Program-made: the position numbers and the translations under genes | In this document: piece after piece, positions 63,085-64,000 of the stretch | How the letters are laid out: every line of letters starts with the position of its first letter | Position numbering within the stretch: the first letter of the stretch is position 1 | Assembly: GCA_033807775.1 (NCBI GenBank) | Contig: CM066315.1 | Span: 57,256,820-57,320,819 of the forward strand | Origin: Saussurea involucrata | Taxonomy: Eukaryota > Streptophyta > Magnoliopsida > Asterales > Asteraceae | Length of the DNA: 64,000 nt | Direction: 5' to 3' | Notes under the pieces: model-generated | What the model was told of the DNA's origin: nothing | Database searches by the model: none | What the model saw: only the letters and a program-made list of their open reading frames with translations

Positions 63085-64000
63085 GTACTTCTTTTTTATG
63101 TCTAATTTCATCAATAAACTTCTGCTTTTTGATTCATTTTTTATGTTCTAAACGTATAAGTTTTGTATCTTTTCTGTGAATAAGTCATTCATAGGTACGA
63201 ATGCACAGTTCCATTGATGGTATGGTTTCTTATGTTCTTAAGAGTGATGGAGCATGGGTTGATAAAGTGATTTATTAGCACAACGTATGTGGGAAAATCT
63301 CTCTTCTTATACATTCTTAATGTTTTTTTTGGATTAAATTTTGTTAGCATATTCTTTTGGGTTTTTGTGGTCAAATTTTGTTAGCATATTCTCTTTGCTG
63401 ATGAATTAAGTTTCTTTGTCATCATCCACTTTTAACACATTTTTGGCTTCTTTGAATTTCATAGGTACGAGAAATTAAGAATGCCTGGGGATAAGATTAA
63501 AGAACTTGTTGCATAAACATGGATGCCATCCGAGTTGTCTGAAAGGATGGAAAAAAAAGAGTGGCTTTAGCACGATCTATAATGTGTGATACAACAAGTA
63601 ATACGATAGAACCCGAGGTACGTTTAAGTCCTGATAGTATTTCATACTGCTTTAGATGATTTATTTTAATGTGACTTATAAGCTTCTTACAAATGCTATC
63701 TGATGATTTATTAACAACTTTCAACCATGATTTTAGCTAATTTGATGGTTATTTGTTGATTTATAGTTACCGAGCCATCTTTTTGTCTGCATTTGAGGAG
63801 ATATAGTCGAACAAATATTCTTTTGATCTTGCTTGTAAAACTAATAACTCACCCGGTCTTCACTCTGTGGTATGTAAATCTTGTATTTAATGTCATCAAT
63901 ATTTAATATATCTAGATTGATTTTGGAAATACTATTTGATTTTTGCCTCTTAATTGTGGCCCATAAATCTATATTTAACATCATCAATATTTACTATATC
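63085..64000. other. AT-rich DNA, possible further fragments
   Basis: 63463-63620 has GT/AG-bounded, partly open sequence (MPSELSERMEKKEW in one frame) that may be another gene fragment, but I cannot name it. The rest is AT-rich to the window edge. Confidence 0.35.

Larger units (their letters stand above)
61116..64000 (+). mobile_element. Probable Helitron 5' part with captured gene fragments, incomplete
   Basis: After an A, the sequence TCTATTCTATCTTATTAAAA fits the TC-rich, TATA-rich 5' end of plant Helitrons. Downstream are exon-like pieces of unrelated genes on the same strand: a PPR segment (61693-61806), a 60-nt exon with clean splice borders (62109-62168) and an FKBP exon (62946-63084). 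No helicase or 3' hairpin-CTRR end is in view; the element would have to end beyond the window. The call rests on the 5' end plus the mix of gene fragments. Confidence 0.5.

Noticed and set aside
63463..63620. A further captured exon with MPSELSERMEKKEW
   Set aside because: Interrupted by stops, with no family I can name. Mentioned only as possible fragment.

Overview
The window is plant nuclear DNA. The genes have many short introns with GT/GC...AG borders, AT-rich introns and plant-type protein families, and most of the remaining DNA is transposable elements (Tekay-type Ty3/gypsy, Sirevirus-type Ty1/copia, Mutator-like, hAT, PIF/Harbinger, CACTA and Helitron). It is most likely a flowering eudicot. 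The look of the repeats suggests Asteraceae to me, but that is a weak impression.

Three host genes look intact, all on the minus strand. (1) A plastid-type ATP-dependent 6-phosphofructokinase (3490-11029, 14 coding exons, about 512 aa). Its transit-peptide exon is separated from the catalytic exons by a 4-kb intron containing a Harbinger-like element and a miniature copia element. (2) A DUF676 serine esterase/lipase-like alpha/beta hydrolase (14104-17401, 10 exons, about 351 aa). (3) A WRAP73-type WD40 protein (57238-60608, 6 exons, 460 aa). The genes show no shared pathway; they are islands between transposon blocks.

Between 17.6 and 31 kb lie small DNA elements, often nested. Two foldback Mutator-like elements stand out because each has a perfect 9-bp target-site duplication. 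The larger (23962-26460) carries the same MATH/TRAF-like host-gene fragment on both arms in opposite orientation. Relic exons of a theta-class glutathione S-transferase, a CACTA end and a Helitron 3' end follow.

From 31 to 55.4 kb there is a decayed Tekay-type gypsy element (31177-38362), then a 16.4-kb Mutator-like element (39070-55433). Matching inverted ends and a near-perfect 9-bp duplication bound the latter. It carries a mudrA-like transposase, a small convergent coiled-coil ORF, and a second transposase fused to an OTU cysteine-protease domain. A very young Sirevirus (42890-50915; LTRs apparently identical apart from a poly-C tract; perfect GGGCT duplication) has split it. Without the Sirevirus the element is about 8.3 kb. 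The three-gene MULE is the best candidate for an unusual biological system here.

The right edge (61116-64000) looks like the 5' part of a Helitron that has captured exon fragments of a PPR gene and an FKBP62/65-type peptidyl-prolyl isomerase. It continues beyond the window.
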